13,713 bases of DNA from NCBI GenBank assembly GCA_904502105.1, contig CAJGDF010000018.1, positions 1 to 13,713 on the forward strand, in the 5' to 3' direction. The position numbers were made by a program, and so were the translations under genes. A model generated the notes under the pieces. The model ran no database searches. It was not told where the DNA came from and saw only the letters and a list, made by a program, of their open reading frames with translations. Below are positions 13,556 through 13,713 of this stretch, piece after piece; position 1 is the stretch's first letter; the number at the start of each line of letters is the position of its first letter. The stretch is from an uncultured Clostridia bacterium (lineage in GTDB: Bacteria; Bacillota; Clostridia; Oscillospirales; UBA644).

Positions 13556-13589
13556 TTTTATTTCTCATTTACTTGTTTTTTGTTTTTGT

Positions 13590-13618
13590 ATTATATCATA
13601 TTTTTATTTTTTTGTCAA
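13590..13618 (-). promoter_or_regulatory. Perfect consensus promoter of the FAD oxidoreductase gene
   Basis: Read on the - strand, TTGACA (13618-13613), a 17-bp A+T-rich spacer, and TATAAT (13595-13590) match the sigma-A consensus at all twelve positions. TGA directly before the -10 also gives the extended -10 element. The transcript should start near 13583, leaving a leader of about 28 nt. Confidence 0.92.
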
Positions 13619-13632
13619 TCGGAGCTTTTAAT

Positions 13633-13713
13633 ATGCTTTTTTCAAGCCTGACTTTTTTGTACATTTTCCTTCCGATTCTGTGCATTCTTTACTTCGTTAT
13701 TAAAAATTCAATA
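13633..13713 (+). CDS. Probable MBOAT-family O-acyltransferase (3'-truncated by window edge)
   Basis: Only the first 27 codons are present: an N-terminus MLFSSLTFLYIFLPILCILY that forms the start of a transmembrane helix. It is very like the opening of AlgI/DltB-type membrane-bound O-acyltransferases, which add acetyl or other acyl groups to exported polymers. The ribosome-binding site GGAG (13621-13624) is eight bases before the ATG, and the frame stays open to the window end. It is divergent from the FAD oxidoreductase gene, with 77 bp between the two starts. No clear + strand promoter was found in that gap. The family call rests on this short stretch only. Confidence 0.7.
   Translation, partial: MLFSSLTFLYIFLPILCILYFVIKNSI

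Noticed and set aside
1..13713. CRISPR array, tRNA, rRNA, insertion sequence, phage or defence genes
   Set aside because: No regularly spaced repeats, cloverleaf, transposase, integrase or defence-family motifs were seen on either strand.

Overview
The window looks like a chromosomal segment from a low-to-mid GC Firmicute, most likely class Clostridia, possibly Ruminococcaceae/Oscillospiraceae. Three things point there. The first is the ribosomal-protein gene order, with a small KOW-domain protein between map and infA. The second is the set of strong AAGGAGG-type Shine-Dalgarno sequences and the TTG and GTG starts. The third is the anaerobic ferredoxin-linked metabolism downstream. The class is inferred from gene order and protein character only; no search was run.

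Region 1 (1-5895, all +) is the distal part of the S10/spc/alpha ribosomal superoperon. It holds secY (5' end outside the window), adk, map, a KOW RNA-binding protein, infA (TTG start), rpmJ (37 aa), rpsM, rpsK, rpsD, rpoA and rplQ. A clear intrinsic terminator at 5863-5895 closes it. L36, S4 and the adenylate kinase all keep their four-ligand zinc sites.

Region 2 (about 5930-12528, +) is a metabolic cluster: iorA, a CotH-kinase-like lipoprotein gene, iorB, paaK, a tandem-ACT protein gene, and a membrane-anchored alpha/beta-hydrolase-fold protein gene. IorAB (indolepyruvate/arylpyruvate:ferredoxin oxidoreductase) and PaaK (arylacetate-CoA ligase) meet at arylacetyl-CoA. The module can therefore ferment aromatic amino acids to arylacetates with ATP gain, or run backwards to rebuild aromatic amino acids from exogenous arylacetates. 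The ACT protein is a plausible amino-acid sensor. iorA has its own promoter and a leader of about 120 nt with two tiny overlapping reading frames containing several Phe/Tyr codons. iorB has a second near-consensus promoter inside the end of the CotH gene, followed by a perfect hairpin at the predicted transcript start. The last gene encodes a hydrolase-fold protein whose nucleophile serine is replaced by alanine.

Region 3 (12491-13713): a bidirectional terminator separates region 2 from a convergent (-) geranylgeranyl-reductase-family FAD oxidoreductase gene, which is driven by a perfect TTGACA-17-TATAAT promoter with an extended -10. Divergent from it, the first 27 codons of what looks like an MBOAT O-acyltransferase gene run off the right edge.

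No rRNA, tRNA, CRISPR array, insertion sequence or integration site was seen. No stretch longer than 300 bp lacks a gene; the longest gap is 5847-6086.
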